Counted from the first letter of the stretch, positions 17,632-27,524 are shown. The stretch: 64,000 bases of DNA from an uncultured Thalassotalea sp. (GCA_947502355.1 CANMZP010000012.1:1-64000); one strand, 5' to 3'. Notes: a model not told the origin generated them from the letters alone. Made by a program: numbers and translations.

Positions 17632-18216
17632 ATGAGCAGAAAATACCTCCCCCTTGTTGCAAGCATTGTTTTTCTTGCCAGCTGTGCATCAAGTGACATA
17701 AACCAAGTCAATAACCAAGTACATAAATGTACTCAAATTGGCTGTGAAGAGAATAATTTTGAGGTTATTGTAACCTCTGAATTTAGCAAAGAAACCGATT
17801 TCACTCAGTTTAAAACCTATGCATGGATTGAGAATTCCAGCTTGATTTTCGACTCCAATCATAATTGGGCAAAATCCGATATTGACCCAGTAATCGAATT
17901 TAAATTCGCGGTAGATACTGAATTTCGCACCAAAGGCTTATCGCAAGTATCAAAGAACCCTGACTTAATCGTTGCCATGTCAGTAGGGGCCAATGCCGAT
18001 AGAATTGCCTTACATAAATTAGCCAAAGAACAAAAAACCGTTATCGATGATTTACCTGAAGGTGCTGCCTTATTGATTGTTGCTGAAAGTGACACCCTTG
18101 AAGTACTTTATATCAGTTTGGCAACCGGTGATGTTGACCAAAGCATCAGTACTCAAGAGTCGCAGCATCGAATTAAATACGTTGGTCAAAAACTGCTAGA
18201 AGACTACCCTCGCTAA
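17632..18216 (+). CDS. DUF4136-domain lipoprotein
   Basis: This 194-residue protein starts with a lipoprotein signal (FLASCASS, lipidated Cys about residue 18) and then shows the DUF4136 pattern: TDFTQFKTYAWIE, a paired helix IEFKFAVDTEFRTKGLSQV, NPDLIVAMSVG, and a late QHRIKYVGQKLLEDYP. DUF4136 proteins are secreted or membrane-anchored lipoproteins with no defined role. The gene stands alone between two terminators. Confidence 0.8.
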   Translation: MSRKYLPLVASIVFLASCASSDINQVNNQVHKCTQIGCEENNFEVIVTSEFSKETDFTQFKTYAWIENSSLIFDSNHNWAKSDIDPVIEFKFAVDTEFRTKGLSQVSKNPDLIVAMSVGANADRIALHKLAKEQKTVIDDLPEGAALLIVAESDTLEVLYISLATGDVDQSISTQESQHRIKYVGQKLLEDYPR

Positions 18217-18266
18217 TATAATGGGTTTGGTATAATTCCCCCAGAAAACCATAAGTTGCAAACATA

Positions 18267-18300
18267 AAAGCCTGACATTGTTAGTGTCAGGCTTTCTTTT
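18267..18300. terminator. Bidirectional terminator
   Basis: A perfect 11 bp stem, AAAGCCTGACA (18267-18277) with its complement (18285-18295), is followed by CTTTT on the plus strand and TATG after TTTT on the minus strand. It sits between the DUF4136 gene and the convergent sulfatase gene and can serve both. Confidence 0.85.
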
Positions 18301-18370
18301 TGGGCTGCAAGCAAACTGTCGAAATTTGCTTACTGCTCAGTCTTACTAAATATTATATTTGGCGTTTTAT

Positions 18371-19867
18371 TTAAGGAACAAAAGAACCCGGTTTTTGACG
18401 CTGTGGAAACTCTTTAAACGTGGCCTTAAATTGCGCTACTTTAAACATCGCAGGTGCCATTAAAAACATATGCTCTGCCCACCATTTTGCGTAGCCATGC
18501 CCTTCATGATCCATTCGCTCTAACGGATCCATTCTTAGGTTATACATTTTAGGTGCTCGTAACACTTTATAAGGGTTCTGCCAGGTTTCAAGACCATGGG
18601 CGGTTTGCTCACGAAACACCATTTTATAATCGCCATCTCGAATCGCGACAATATCGCCGGTATCTGATGCATAAATAAAGTCTTTACGTGGACCTGGAGT
18701 ACTGACATCTAAAAAGTGTGGTAAGAAGTTATAACCATCTAAATGGACTTTATACTTTTTGCCATTGGCGCTCATGCCTTTCAACAATTTCGATTTAATT
18801 TTGCTATCACCGGCTACGGCTAGCATGGTTGGTAACCAGTCTTGGGTAGATATGATGTCGTTTGACACTTGATTAGGTTTAATTTTACCAGGCCAACGCA
18901 CCATCATAGGTACTCGGTAACCCCCTTCCCAGTTCGAGTTCTTCTCACCTCTAAATAGGGTATAACCACCATCAGGCCATAACAGTAATTCGGCACCATT
19001 ATCGGTGGTATACATCACCATGGTGTTTTCCGCTATCTTTAATTCATCTAGCTTATCAAGCAATTGCCCAACATGACCATCGTGTTCTACCATACCATCG
19101 GCATAAATGCCCTGACCAGTAACCCCTTGTGAGGAAGGTTTTAAGCGTGTCCAAACATGCATGCGAGTTGTGTTAAACCAGACAAAGAATGGTTTTTTCG
19201 CTTTATGGGCATTATCGATAAATTTTAATGCCGCATTTAAAAACTCGGCATCAACGGTTTCCATACGTTTTTTGGTTAATGGACCGGTATCTTCGATTTT
19301 GCCATCAGCAAAAGAGTGAATAACCCCACGCGGACCAAAGCGCTTTTTAAAAGCCGGATCTTTCGGGTAGTCTGGATGCTCAGGCTCATCTTCGGCATTT
19401 AAGTGATATAAATTACCAAAAAATTCATCAAAACCATGATTGGTTGGTAAGTGTTCATCTTGATCGCCCAAGTGATTTTTACCAAATTGCGCCGTAGTAT
19501 AACCTCGATTTTTGAGTAATACGGCAATGGTTGGGTCTAATACGTTCATCCCTTCTTTCGCACCAGGAAGACCGACTTTGGTTAACCCTGTTCTGATTGG
19601 ATGCTGACCGGTAATAAATCCTGCACGACCTGCCGTACAACTTTGGTCACCATAAGAGTCGGTAAATAAAATACCCTCGTTGGCGATTCTGTCCAGATTT
19701 GGGGTTTTATACCCCATCATACCACGGTTATAAGCACTGATATTGAAAGGACCAATATCATCTCCCCATATTGCCAAAATATTAGGTTTTGAGGTATCTG
19801 TTGTTGCTGATATCGAAAAACTGAGACATAACGCAGAACACGCTATTAATACTTTTGTTAACTTCAT
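18371..19867 (-). CDS. Arylsulfatase (formylglycine-type sulfatase)
   Basis: This 498-residue type I sulfatase cleaves sulfate esters in the periplasm. A signal peptide covers about residues 1-21. The metal-binding DD is at residues 36-37 (IWGDDIGP), and the C-x-A-x-R maturation motif is SCTAGR with Cys77 and Arg81; Cys77 would be converted to formylglycine. Further motifs are GKNHLGD and YTTDNGAE. No maturase gene is in the window. The gene is monocistronic. The substrate, whether a sulfated polysaccharide or an aryl sulfate, cannot be told from sequence. Confidence 0.9.
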   Translation of the reverse strand: MKLTKVLIACSALCLSFSISATTDTSKPNILAIWGDDIGPFNISAYNRGMMGYKTPNLDRIANEGILFTDSYGDQSCTAGRAGFITGQHPIRTGLTKVGLPGAKEGMNVLDPTIAVLLKNRGYTTAQFGKNHLGDQDEHLPTNHGFDEFFGNLYHLNAEDEPEHPDYPKDPAFKKRFGPRGVIHSFADGKIEDTGPLTKKRMETVDAEFLNAALKFIDNAHKAKKPFFVWFNTTRMHVWTRLKPSSQGVTGQGIYADGMVEHDGHVGQLLDKLDELKIAENTMVMYTTDNGAELLLWPDGGYTLFRGEKNSNWEGGYRVPMMVRWPGKIKPNQVSNDIISTQDWLPTMLAVAGDSKIKSKLLKGMSANGKKYKVHLDGYNFLPHFLDVSTPGPRKDFIYASDTGDIVAIRDGDYKMVFREQTAHGLETWQNPYKVLRAPKMYNLRMDPLERMDHEGHGYAKWWAEHMFLMAPAMFKVAQFKATFKEFPQRQKPGSFVP

Positions 19868-20112
19868 TAATCCATCCTATTTATAAAAATAACCACCTGA
19901 GCGTAAAAGTAGGCAGCTCAACATTAAGGCTAGTTTACGAATGCGTTTTTATCGACTAATTAACTTCAAAAAAACACAAAAATGTTAAATAAAACAAACA
20001 AATACTATTTCCTCGATTTATGGGCATATATTAAAATAGCTTAATCATTTGTTAATATTTAGGCGCTTGAGACACCTATGACAAAAAAGAAATAAAAGAG
20101 TGCGAAAATAAC

Positions 20113-20199
20113 CGACAGAATATTTTAAATTCTGCCTTAACGTTATTTTCAGAAAAAGGCTATTGCTAGTGTCGATTAGAGACATCAGTCTAATGGCCT
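20113..20199 (+). pseudogene. Relic of a TetR-family regulator HTH
   Basis: A TetR-like N-terminus can be read across a frame change. In one frame RQNILNSALTLFSEKGY (from 20113) is followed, one frame over, by VSIRDIS (from 20169), which matches the usual helix-turn-helix of TetR proteins. After that the similarity ends, and the following sequence to 20430 has no coherent frame. This is a decayed regulator gene upstream of nothing obvious. Recognition rests on about 25 residues only. Confidence 0.45.
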
Positions 20200-20457
20200 A
20201 TAACCGATTGGATACCCGCCCAGAATGGCGCCCGATGCCATGGCCGAAGGCGGTTAATTATTTTGTTAAAAACGTCTGGAATACCCAAGACCGTATGGCT
20301 CAGATCACGGTAAAGCATTATTGCGTCATTAGTGGTTTTTTATGCGTTTAATCGCTCCACAGCTAGCCATTGCTGTAGAAGATATTAATGTGCCAAGCAT
20401 TCTTAATGAGTTGCTTAATTTCGACTAGCAACTTATTAAACAGCCGGCTTAATCAAT

Positions 20458-20481
20458 AGCAGAAGGGTTATCCCTTCTGCT
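20458..20481 (-). terminator. Hairpin after the GH3 gene
   Basis: A perfect 10 bp stem (AGCAGAAGGG, loop TTAT, CCCTTCTGCT) lies 9 bases downstream of the GH3 stop codon on the minus strand. The T-run is weak, but position and strength suggest the end of the four-gene operon. Confidence 0.65.
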
Positions 20482-20490
20482 TCTACATCA

Positions 20491-23073
20491 TTATTTCGAC
20501 TGCATCAAAACCGTATGCTTTTGCACAATATTGTCTAAACTATTGCCAATATGTAGCACAAATTCACCTTCCTCTATTTGCCATTGTTGACCTTGCTGAT
20601 CCCAAAAAGCAAAATCGCGAGGTTTTAATCGCATACTAACTTGCTGCTTTTCACCCGGTTGCAGGTAAATCTTGGCAAAGCCTTTCAGTGTTTTTAACGG
20701 CATAGGAACGCTCGCTTTAACATCTTGCAAATAAAGCTGAACCACTTCGGCTCCGGCTTTCTTACCGGTATTGGTTACGCTAACCGTTACTTCAAGTTCA
20801 TCCGTTTTACTTAATGTTGATTTATCGACGGTCAAATCATTCAGGGTAAATTGCGTGTAAGAAAGACCATGACCAAAGCTGAACATAGGTTTGATGTTTT
20901 GCTGTTCAAACCATCGGTGCCCAATAAACACGCCCTCTTTATATAACGATTCCTGTGCATTGTAATCGTTCAACGCAATGGGCGCGGTATCGGCTAACGT
21001 CTCTGGCAACGTAATTGGCAATTTACCGGATGGGTTTACATCGCCCAACAACACTTGGGCAAACGCATTGCCAGCTTCCATACCACCATACCAGCCCCAA
21101 ATTAGCGCGTTGGCTTGTTGATGCCACGGCATTTCAACAGCAGAGCCAGCCACCATAAAAACAACGGTTTTTTCATTGGCTTTAAGTAACTTGCCGATCA
21201 CCTCATCCTGTGAGCCCGGTAAACGCATGTCTTTTCGGTCAATCGCTTCTCGGTCATCACCGTGGCTTAAACCGCCAAAATAAATCACCGCATCGGCCTC
21301 TTTTGCCGCTTTTAAGTAAGTACTTTCTTCAACAAATGGATCACCGGGGGCGTCCCAACCTAAGACATAATGCCCTTCACTCTCTTTAGGTGCTTGATAC
21401 GTCACCTCAAATTTATAACTTTGATCGGCTTTTAACGTCACCTCATGTTCAAAAATATCGCTTTGATCACTTTGCTGAGAAAATACCGGCTTAGAGTTTA
21501 TACTCACTCTTGCCTCACCCTGAACAGCGAGCTTTAAGGTGTGAACACCCGATTTTAACGGTTTTACATCCGCACTCATTTCCACATATGCGCCAGCATC
21601 TTCGCTGGTGCTGTAAAACTCGCCGTTCACAATCCAATTTTCATCAAGCTTTTGTTGTTTACTCTCATCGGTATACTTGGTCATTGTCCAAGCCGGTGTT
21701 CCCGTCCAGTGACGACTCACAATATAGTCGGCGGCAATGGGCATTAATTTATTAGAACGAGCTCGCATATAAGTTATGTTAACGGTTTCGTCTAGTGCAT
21801 TCTTTAAGCCTTGCAATGGGGTTATTTCATATAAGGCTTTTACTTCTGAAGAACCACCACCTAAGCCATGAATACGATCAGCATTTGGGCCAAGCACCAA
21901 TACGTTTTTAATGTCTTTTGCTAATGGTAATACGGGCTGGCCATCCTTTAATCGATTGTTTTTTAGAAGGACTACACCTTCGGCGGCGATTTTTCTAGCG
22001 GCCAGTTGATGATCTTTGGTATTTCTAGCCCCCGCTTTACGTTGCGGATCTTTTAAGCCAACACGGTGCATTAATCTTAATACCCGACGAACTTTGTCAT
22101 CAAGAACGGACATTGGCACGTCACCCGATTCAATCATCGCTTGCAGTGGCTTCGCAAAGAAATAATCATCGTAGTTTTCGACGTTGGTGCCCATTTCCAG
22201 GTCAAGGCCATTCATCGCCGCATCAAAGGTATTAATATCGACATTCCAGTCGGTTAGTAATACCCCATCAAAACCCCATTCTTGTTTTAAAATTTGTTTT
22301 ACTAATTTAGCCGACTGGTTGGCATTAGTCCCCATGTATTGGTTATAAGCGCCCATAATGGAATACACACCGGCCTCTTTAACGGCCGCTTCAAATACGG
22401 GTAAATACACTTCACGTAAGGTTCGGTCATCGGGTTTGGCATTAACCCCTATTCGATTTAACTCTTGGGTGTTTAAAGCAAAGTGCTTAACATTGGCAGC
22501 AACATCCTGTGCTTGAATCGCTTCAACTTCCGGTACCACCAAAGTAGCCGCAAGATAAGGATCTTCCCCCATGTATTCAAAATTACGGCCATATAATGGC
22601 AAGCGCGCCAAGTTAACACCCGGACCTAAGATAATGTCTTTACCTCGATCTCTTGCCTCTGCCCCTAACACCGTTCCATGTAAGGCGGCCATCTCTTTAT
22701 CCCAGCTCGCTGCAACCGATGTTAAATGTGGCAAATAAGTGGCATGATCATTATCCCAACCGGCTGGTGACCAGGTATGACGCTCGTGTTGATAGCGCAC
22801 ACCATGTGGGCCATCCGATAACCACAACTCAGGCAGGTCAAATCGCTCAATCGCATTGACATGAAATTTCCCACTGGCATGTACCATAGAAATTTTTTCG
22901 GGTAAGGTCATTTTCGCTAAAATGGCGTCCACATTGCCTTCTACACTGGCCAAGCGGTTTGCTTTAGCCGCGCTATAATCGACTATCGGCAAGTCCTTTT
23001 CAACGACCGTTCCCGACTGTCCACAACCGCTTAGGAGAAGACAAAAAGAGGTGGTGAGTGCATACTGTTTCAT
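20491..23073 (-). CDS. GH3 beta-glucosidase lipoprotein with PA14-like domain
   Basis: This 860-residue glycoside hydrolase of family 3 releases glucose from beta-glucosides. It has a lipoprotein signal (LLLSGCGQSG), the N-terminal TIM barrel with the nucleophile Asp275 in GVLLTDWNVD, the second alpha/beta domain (about 360-460 and 590-700), an inserted PA14-like module (about 470-580) and a C-terminal fibronectin-III-like domain. Inserted PA14 modules shape the substrate pocket in this family. It is the last gene of the operon, 27 bases after the kinase gene. Its surface or periplasmic location contrasts with the cytoplasmic GH94 and suggests trimming of oligosaccharides before import. Confidence 0.9.
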   Translation of the reverse strand: MKQYALTTSFCLLLSGCGQSGTVVEKDLPIVDYSAAKANRLASVEGNVDAILAKMTLPEKISMVHASGKFHVNAIERFDLPELWLSDGPHGVRYQHERHTWSPAGWDNDHATYLPHLTSVAASWDKEMAALHGTVLGAEARDRGKDIILGPGVNLARLPLYGRNFEYMGEDPYLAATLVVPEVEAIQAQDVAANVKHFALNTQELNRIGVNAKPDDRTLREVYLPVFEAAVKEAGVYSIMGAYNQYMGTNANQSAKLVKQILKQEWGFDGVLLTDWNVDINTFDAAMNGLDLEMGTNVENYDDYFFAKPLQAMIESGDVPMSVLDDKVRRVLRLMHRVGLKDPQRKAGARNTKDHQLAARKIAAEGVVLLKNNRLKDGQPVLPLAKDIKNVLVLGPNADRIHGLGGGSSEVKALYEITPLQGLKNALDETVNITYMRARSNKLMPIAADYIVSRHWTGTPAWTMTKYTDESKQQKLDENWIVNGEFYSTSEDAGAYVEMSADVKPLKSGVHTLKLAVQGEARVSINSKPVFSQQSDQSDIFEHEVTLKADQSYKFEVTYQAPKESEGHYVLGWDAPGDPFVEESTYLKAAKEADAVIYFGGLSHGDDREAIDRKDMRLPGSQDEVIGKLLKANEKTVVFMVAGSAVEMPWHQQANALIWGWYGGMEAGNAFAQVLLGDVNPSGKLPITLPETLADTAPIALNDYNAQESLYKEGVFIGHRWFEQQNIKPMFSFGHGLSYTQFTLNDLTVDKSTLSKTDELEVTVSVTNTGKKAGAEVVQLYLQDVKASVPMPLKTLKGFAKIYLQPGEKQQVSMRLKPRDFAFWDQQGQQWQIEEGEFVLHIGNSLDNIVQKHTVLMQSK

Positions 23074-23100
23074 GGTGATTCTCTACTTTTTATTTATTAT

Positions 23101-23649
23101 CTAATTTTGTGCCAATGTGCTGGATAAATGCTCATGATAGTGAGCAATAATATTCTGCTGAATGTCCGCTATAGAATTTTGTGCATCAAGGTTAATAACA
23201 TCCATCTCGCTTGCTTTGGGGGGTTGCATGGCATCCAATTGACCACGAACAAACGTCTCTGCTTTGACGCCCTTAACAAAATGATTTTCACGATGTTGTA
23301 TACGCTTGACCAAGCATTGAGGTGATGCATTTAACCAATAAAAAACCACCTTAAATGGCAACGTTCTTAAGGCATCTCTATGTTCTGATTTTAAACCGGA
23401 AAACGCTAAAACAACCGGGTTTAGATCAACTATATCAGTTAGGCAAGTTATTATTCTAGAAACCCATTGTTGCCGCATTGTATCGGTTATTTGTTGATTT
23501 TGGGCCATCATTTGCTTGGCTAGGTCAATGTGAAAATCATCGCCATCAAGATACCTTGCCGATAGTGTATCAGCTAAAGACTTTGCCAGCGTCGATTTAC
23601 CGCTGCCACTAATCCCCATAATCACCAGCAATGTTTGCGGTTTATTCAT
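23101..23649 (-). CDS. Gluconokinase-like P-loop kinase
   Basis: This 182-residue kinase has the P-loop GISGSGKS (residues 12-19) and the gluconokinase-type DGDDFH at 35-40. The usual lid region is replaced by MAQNQQITDTMRQQWVSRI, similar to the GntK pattern of a Met-rich loop followed by D..R..W. It most likely phosphorylates D-gluconate to 6-phosphogluconate. It overlaps the GH94 phosphorylase gene by eight bases. That pairing is what would be needed to process gluconate released by phosphorolysis of a glucosyl-gluconate. Another sugar acid as substrate is possible. Confidence 0.8.
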   Translation of the reverse strand: MNKPQTLLVIMGISGSGKSTLAKSLADTLSARYLDGDDFHIDLAKQMMAQNQQITDTMRQQWVSRIITCLTDIVDLNPVVLAFSGLKSEHRDALRTLPFKVVFYWLNASPQCLVKRIQHRENHFVKGVKAETFVRGQLDAMQPPKASEMDVINLDAQNSIADIQQNIIAHYHEHLSSTLAQN

Positions 23650-26029
23650 GCTCAGGCACCTTAACTAGCAGCTTATATGTATGGCCTTTGTTTATGTCTG
23701 TTACCGTTGTTGTCGGCAATTTTTGACCATCGATAAACACTTCGATATCAGTAACAGGTGCAGTTGCAATTTTATAATGAAAAATAGCCCCTCTAAAATA
23801 TCGAGTGCCATTTAAACACGATATTTTGCGAGGCAATTTAGGCGCTATCGTTAACCCCAACCGATCCCCTTTTAAACCCGCCAACTCTTCTATAATGCAG
23901 CGATAAAACCAGGCTGCTGTACCGGTATGCAATAAATGACTGGACCGTCCGGCATGCGCTGGGAACTGATGGTACGCACCGCGATAATAATTGGCGATAT
24001 ACAAAGGCAATTGGCCATGAATTTCGGCTTGCTTAAGGTTTGGTATGATTCGGCATAAGATATCAAACGCCAGATCCCATTCGCCTATCTGGTAAAGACT
24101 ATAAACATAAAAAATCGCCGCGTGATTATACACAGAGCCATTTTCAGCCGTGCCCGGAAATTTTTGGGTGAGGCGACCAATGTGCTGCTGCATGTTTGTA
24201 TAAGCCGGTGCCAGCATCATTACCCCAAATGGCGTATGTAATTTTTGCTTTATCGCCCGTAACATACTTACTTGCTGATCTTTGCTCGCCGCGCCGCAAA
24301 GCAGAGCCCAAGACTGTGGGTTTAAGTAAATTTGCCCTTGTTCATCGCTGGCAACACCAAAAGGAATACCGTCGTCGCTTATGCCACGACTAAACCATTG
24401 CCCAGCCCAGCAATGTTGATTTACCGCCAAATTCAATTTCTGTTTCGCACGTTGGTATTTTGCTTGTTTATCGGGGCAATAATTTGGCAAAAAATTAAGG
24501 GTAATATCAGCCCATATTTGCAAGGCATAACTGCTAGCCAATGATAGCCAAGTCGACACACCTTTGCCCTTATAACCCACCATATTCATTGGATCGCACC
24601 AATCGCCCTGATGAATATAACTCAGTCCTCTGTTGTCAGTCGACTCGATTAAAAAATCTAGGGCCTTTTCAATATGCACAATGACCGAGTCTAAAATCTG
24701 GCTGTCTTTATAAGCTTGGTCTTTATAAGCTAGAGGCTCGTTCAATAAATCGGTATCAGCAGTTTCATGCAAGTACACCTGTAATAACAAGGGTAACCAA
24801 ATGGCATGGTCGGTATGGGGCACTTCATTAATGTACTTTAATTGGGCTTTGGGGTGCAGCAAAATGCCATCGGGCATTTCACCAGAGCTGTGTTGCTGAG
24901 ACAAAGCGGTCGTAATTGCAAGACGGGCTTGTTCAGGCTGTAAATAACACATGCCCAGTGCATCTTGCAGGTAGTTTCGGGATTGAGGGTCGGTACTCAA
25001 ACGTTGGTATTTACCTTGATAATACACTTGCTTGGGTAAAGCGTAATTAACGAAATGATCCAAGTAAGCTAGATCACTGCGTAGGGTAAATGGACTCAGC
25101 TTTAGTCGATAGCGGTGATTATCCATGGTTTGTAAATACCGCGCTCTAAGACGCGTTATGTCGCTTATATTTTGTGCCGCCCCAAAAATCATTTTATTGC
25201 TAAAAGACTCTCCCGGCGCCAAGTTTAGGCGAAATTGCATTACCGCGGTGGCTAACTCATACCCACAAGGCTTATCAGGCAAGGTTGTTTTAGATAAGGA
25301 ATCTGGAGCATGCAAACCACCCTCACCTTCAAATGCCGACTGACTTGCGCACCATGCTTGTGGTGCTAGAGCAGAGCTAAAAAACGTTAACTCCTTGCGC
25401 TGCTGATTTTCAAAAAACTGCGCCACCTTTTGATAAGGGGTAATGCCTTGCGCAACAATAGCAACCTGCTCGGTATGATAGTCAGCCGACTGATTCATCC
25501 AAGATTGGTAACCAATGGACATATAAGGGTAGAGGCTAATTTGGCTGGCGTCTTGACCTTGATTAAGCACGGTTATGCGCCAGAGTTCCAGTGGCTCGCT
25601 GGTTGCCAAATTAAGTTGTATTTCTATGTTCAGTTGCCAAATTCTTAGTGACCAACGGATTTCATCCTGTCCGGCAATAAATTCAAAATGATCCAACCTC
25701 TTACGACAGGGCTCAAACGGCAAAGAGCAAATTTCCCCAGTTTGCTCATTTTTAAGGTAAAAGAATCGCCCCGGATAGTGACTAAAATAGGCTTGTTCAG
25801 GCTGCATAAACGTGGTGGCCTCATTTACGGGGCCATTTGAATATTTGCTTGGCTCAGGCTGCATAAATTGACTGGTGGCAAAACCACGGCAATTCATTTG
25901 CAATAACATGCATTCATTGAATAAGTAACCGTAAGCGTTCGGCATGCTTGTCGCACAGTACAAATGAATGCTATCCGGTTTATCCTCTTTGCCTAACCCA
26001 AAGATTGGCCCTGATTTTATCGGCTTCAT
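23642..26029 (-). CDS. GH94 glycoside phosphorylase, cellobionic-acid phosphorylase-like
   Basis: This 795-residue cytoplasmic protein belongs to family GH94, which splits beta-glucosides with phosphate to give alpha-glucose 1-phosphate. The catalytic region has the motif HQGDWCDPMNMVGYKGKG (Asp476 and Asp479), then the conserved WLSLASSYAL. The N-terminal part (YGYLFNECMLLQMNCRGFAT, FMQPEPS) resembles what I remember of cellobionic acid phosphorylases more than cellobiose phosphorylases, whose motif is closer to ADWNDAL. The start codon overlaps the symporter stop (ATGA), and a gluconokinase-like gene overlaps its end, fitting products glucose 1-phosphate plus gluconate. The family is certain; the aldobionate specificity is inferred. 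Confidence 0.82.
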   Translation of the reverse strand: MKPIKSGPIFGLGKEDKPDSIHLYCATSMPNAYGYLFNECMLLQMNCRGFATSQFMQPEPSKYSNGPVNEATTFMQPEQAYFSHYPGRFFYLKNEQTGEICSLPFEPCRKRLDHFEFIAGQDEIRWSLRIWQLNIEIQLNLATSEPLELWRITVLNQGQDASQISLYPYMSIGYQSWMNQSADYHTEQVAIVAQGITPYQKVAQFFENQQRKELTFFSSALAPQAWCASQSAFEGEGGLHAPDSLSKTTLPDKPCGYELATAVMQFRLNLAPGESFSNKMIFGAAQNISDITRLRARYLQTMDNHRYRLKLSPFTLRSDLAYLDHFVNYALPKQVYYQGKYQRLSTDPQSRNYLQDALGMCYLQPEQARLAITTALSQQHSSGEMPDGILLHPKAQLKYINEVPHTDHAIWLPLLLQVYLHETADTDLLNEPLAYKDQAYKDSQILDSVIVHIEKALDFLIESTDNRGLSYIHQGDWCDPMNMVGYKGKGVSTWLSLASSYALQIWADITLNFLPNYCPDKQAKYQRAKQKLNLAVNQHCWAGQWFSRGISDDGIPFGVASDEQGQIYLNPQSWALLCGAASKDQQVSMLRAIKQKLHTPFGVMMLAPAYTNMQQHIGRLTQKFPGTAENGSVYNHAAIFYVYSLYQIGEWDLAFDILCRIIPNLKQAEIHGQLPLYIANYYRGAYHQFPAHAGRSSHLLHTGTAAWFYRCIIEELAGLKGDRLGLTIAPKLPRKISCLNGTRYFRGAIFHYKIATAPVTDIEVFIDGQKLPTTTVTDINKGHTYKLLVKVPEHE

Positions 26030-27426
26030 CCTTGCTCTACCTGTGCTGCAACGCGATTTGTACTTTCTGCAGCGTTAGCCCTTGCAGGATATTGGTTGAG
26101 ATCTTGTTGAATCGTTTCCAACGTCGTTTCGGTTAAGGGATAAAATCGCATAATAAACACCGCCAGCACGGCAAATATGGCGGGCAGTATGGTCATTAAT
26201 AACACAATGCCGTGCTCAGATTGTCCACTTTGCGCCATATTGGCGACATACCCCATGGTGGCTAAGACCCAACCAATAAGTGCCCCCGCCAATGCTCCCC
26301 CTAGCTTTTGTGAAAATGCCGCGGCAGAAAATATCATTGCGGTTGCTCGCCGACCCGTTCGCCATTGTGAATAATCGGCGGTATCGGCGTACATCGAAAA
26401 CACCAATGGGGATTTTGGACCAAGGCAAAAGCCAATAAGGATTTGCAGTAAAAACATCAGTTCGATGGCATCTTTAGGCAACACATAAAAAAGTGCAGAA
26501 AGCCCGGCCACCAAACTCATTAAAATAATCAACAGTCGCTTTTTATCGATAAACTTGGTCATTAATGGTGTCGATGCGGCGCCAACAGCGAGCGCGATAA
26601 GGTAGCAAAAACTGAAACTGCCAATTAAGTCTTCTCGGTCGACATAATATTTAAAATAAAACGTGCCGCTGCTGGCTCGCAGCGAAATGGTCATCATAAT
26701 AATTAAGGCCAATGCAAACAAAACCAGCCACGGTTTATTGGCGAGCAAATCTTTAATATCAACACCCACCGGTGTGGCGTGTTTTTGCGGAGCAATTATG
26801 CGTTCTTTGGTACTGATAAAGCTGATAATAAACAGCACGCTAGCCAACACACCGTATAGCAGCATGGTCAACTGCCAACCGAGCGATTCATCGCCACCGC
26901 CAAAGTAATGCACTAACTCGGGGGTAAAGTACGCAACCATAGAGCCGCCAGAAAAAGCGCCTATAAAGCGGAAACTGGTTAACGTGGTTCGCTGCTGGCT
27001 ATCATTGCTCATTACCCCTAATAACGCACCATAGGGCACATTAATAAACGTATAGGCTAGCATCATAAAAATATACGTACCGTAAGCCCAAATTAATTTT
27101 CCGCTATCATTGGTATCTGGTACAGTAAAGGTCAGTACTCCGGCGGCCACCAAAGGCACAATGCCCAATAATAAATACGGTCGAAACTTTCCAAAACGGG
27201 TTTGTGTGCGATCGGCGATAGCCCCCATAAGCGGATCAGAAAACGCGTCGATAAGACGGGTTACCAACATCATGGTACCAACAGCTGCTGCGGGTAAACC
27301 AAACACATCGGTGTAAAAAATAAATAAGAACACATCAAAAACTCGCCAATAGAAGTTCGATGCGACGTCGCCACAGGCATAGCCTACTTTTTCGCTCCAT
27401 TGCAATGAATGCTTAACTGATGTCAT
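26026..27426 (-). CDS. GPH-type MFS sugar:cation symporter
   Basis: This 466-residue, 12-helix transporter belongs to the glycoside-pentoside-hexuronide:cation family (LacY-unrelated, MelB-like). Signature parts are EKVGYACGDVASNFYW near the start, DAFSDPLMGAIADRTQTRFGKFRP in the first cytoplasmic loop and YADTADYSQWRTGRRATAM in the middle. It probably imports a beta-glucoside or aldobionic acid for the phosphorylase encoded next. It is the first gene of the operon, with an operator half-palindrome TGTAAGCGCTTTCA at 27511 just upstream. Confidence 0.9.
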   Translation of the reverse strand: MTSVKHSLQWSEKVGYACGDVASNFYWRVFDVFLFIFYTDVFGLPAAAVGTMMLVTRLIDAFSDPLMGAIADRTQTRFGKFRPYLLLGIVPLVAAGVLTFTVPDTNDSGKLIWAYGTYIFMMLAYTFINVPYGALLGVMSNDSQQRTTLTSFRFIGAFSGGSMVAYFTPELVHYFGGGDESLGWQLTMLLYGVLASVLFIISFISTKERIIAPQKHATPVGVDIKDLLANKPWLVLFALALIIMMTISLRASSGTFYFKYYVDREDLIGSFSFCYLIALAVGAASTPLMTKFIDKKRLLIILMSLVAGLSALFYVLPKDAIELMFLLQILIGFCLGPKSPLVFSMYADTADYSQWRTGRRATAMIFSAAAFSQKLGGALAGALIGWVLATMGYVANMAQSGQSEHGIVLLMTILPAIFAVLAVFIMRFYPLTETTLETIQQDLNQYPARANAAESTNRVAAQVEQG

Positions 27427-27510
27427 TTACTATCGCCTTATAGGGTCTATTGACTTTACTGCACCACTTTAGAGAAAAGTGATGTTATCATTTAAATAAA
27501 TAACACCAAA

Positions 27511-27524
27511 TGTAAGCGCTTTCA
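27511..27524. promoter_or_regulatory. LacI-family operator (symporter operon)
   Basis: TGTAAGCGCTTTCA, 12 of 14 positions palindromic, with the central GCGC typical of LacI-family operators. It lies 85 bases upstream of the GPH symporter start. Confidence 0.8.

Larger units (their letters stand above)
19868..20490. other. Intergenic stretch with decayed regulator
   Basis: These 623 bases hold no intact gene. They contain the TetR-like relic (20113-20199), then a frame at 20163-20351 with no recognisable domain beyond it. Near the end is the hairpin at 20458-20481 that probably ends the GH3 transcript. Confidence 0.5.
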
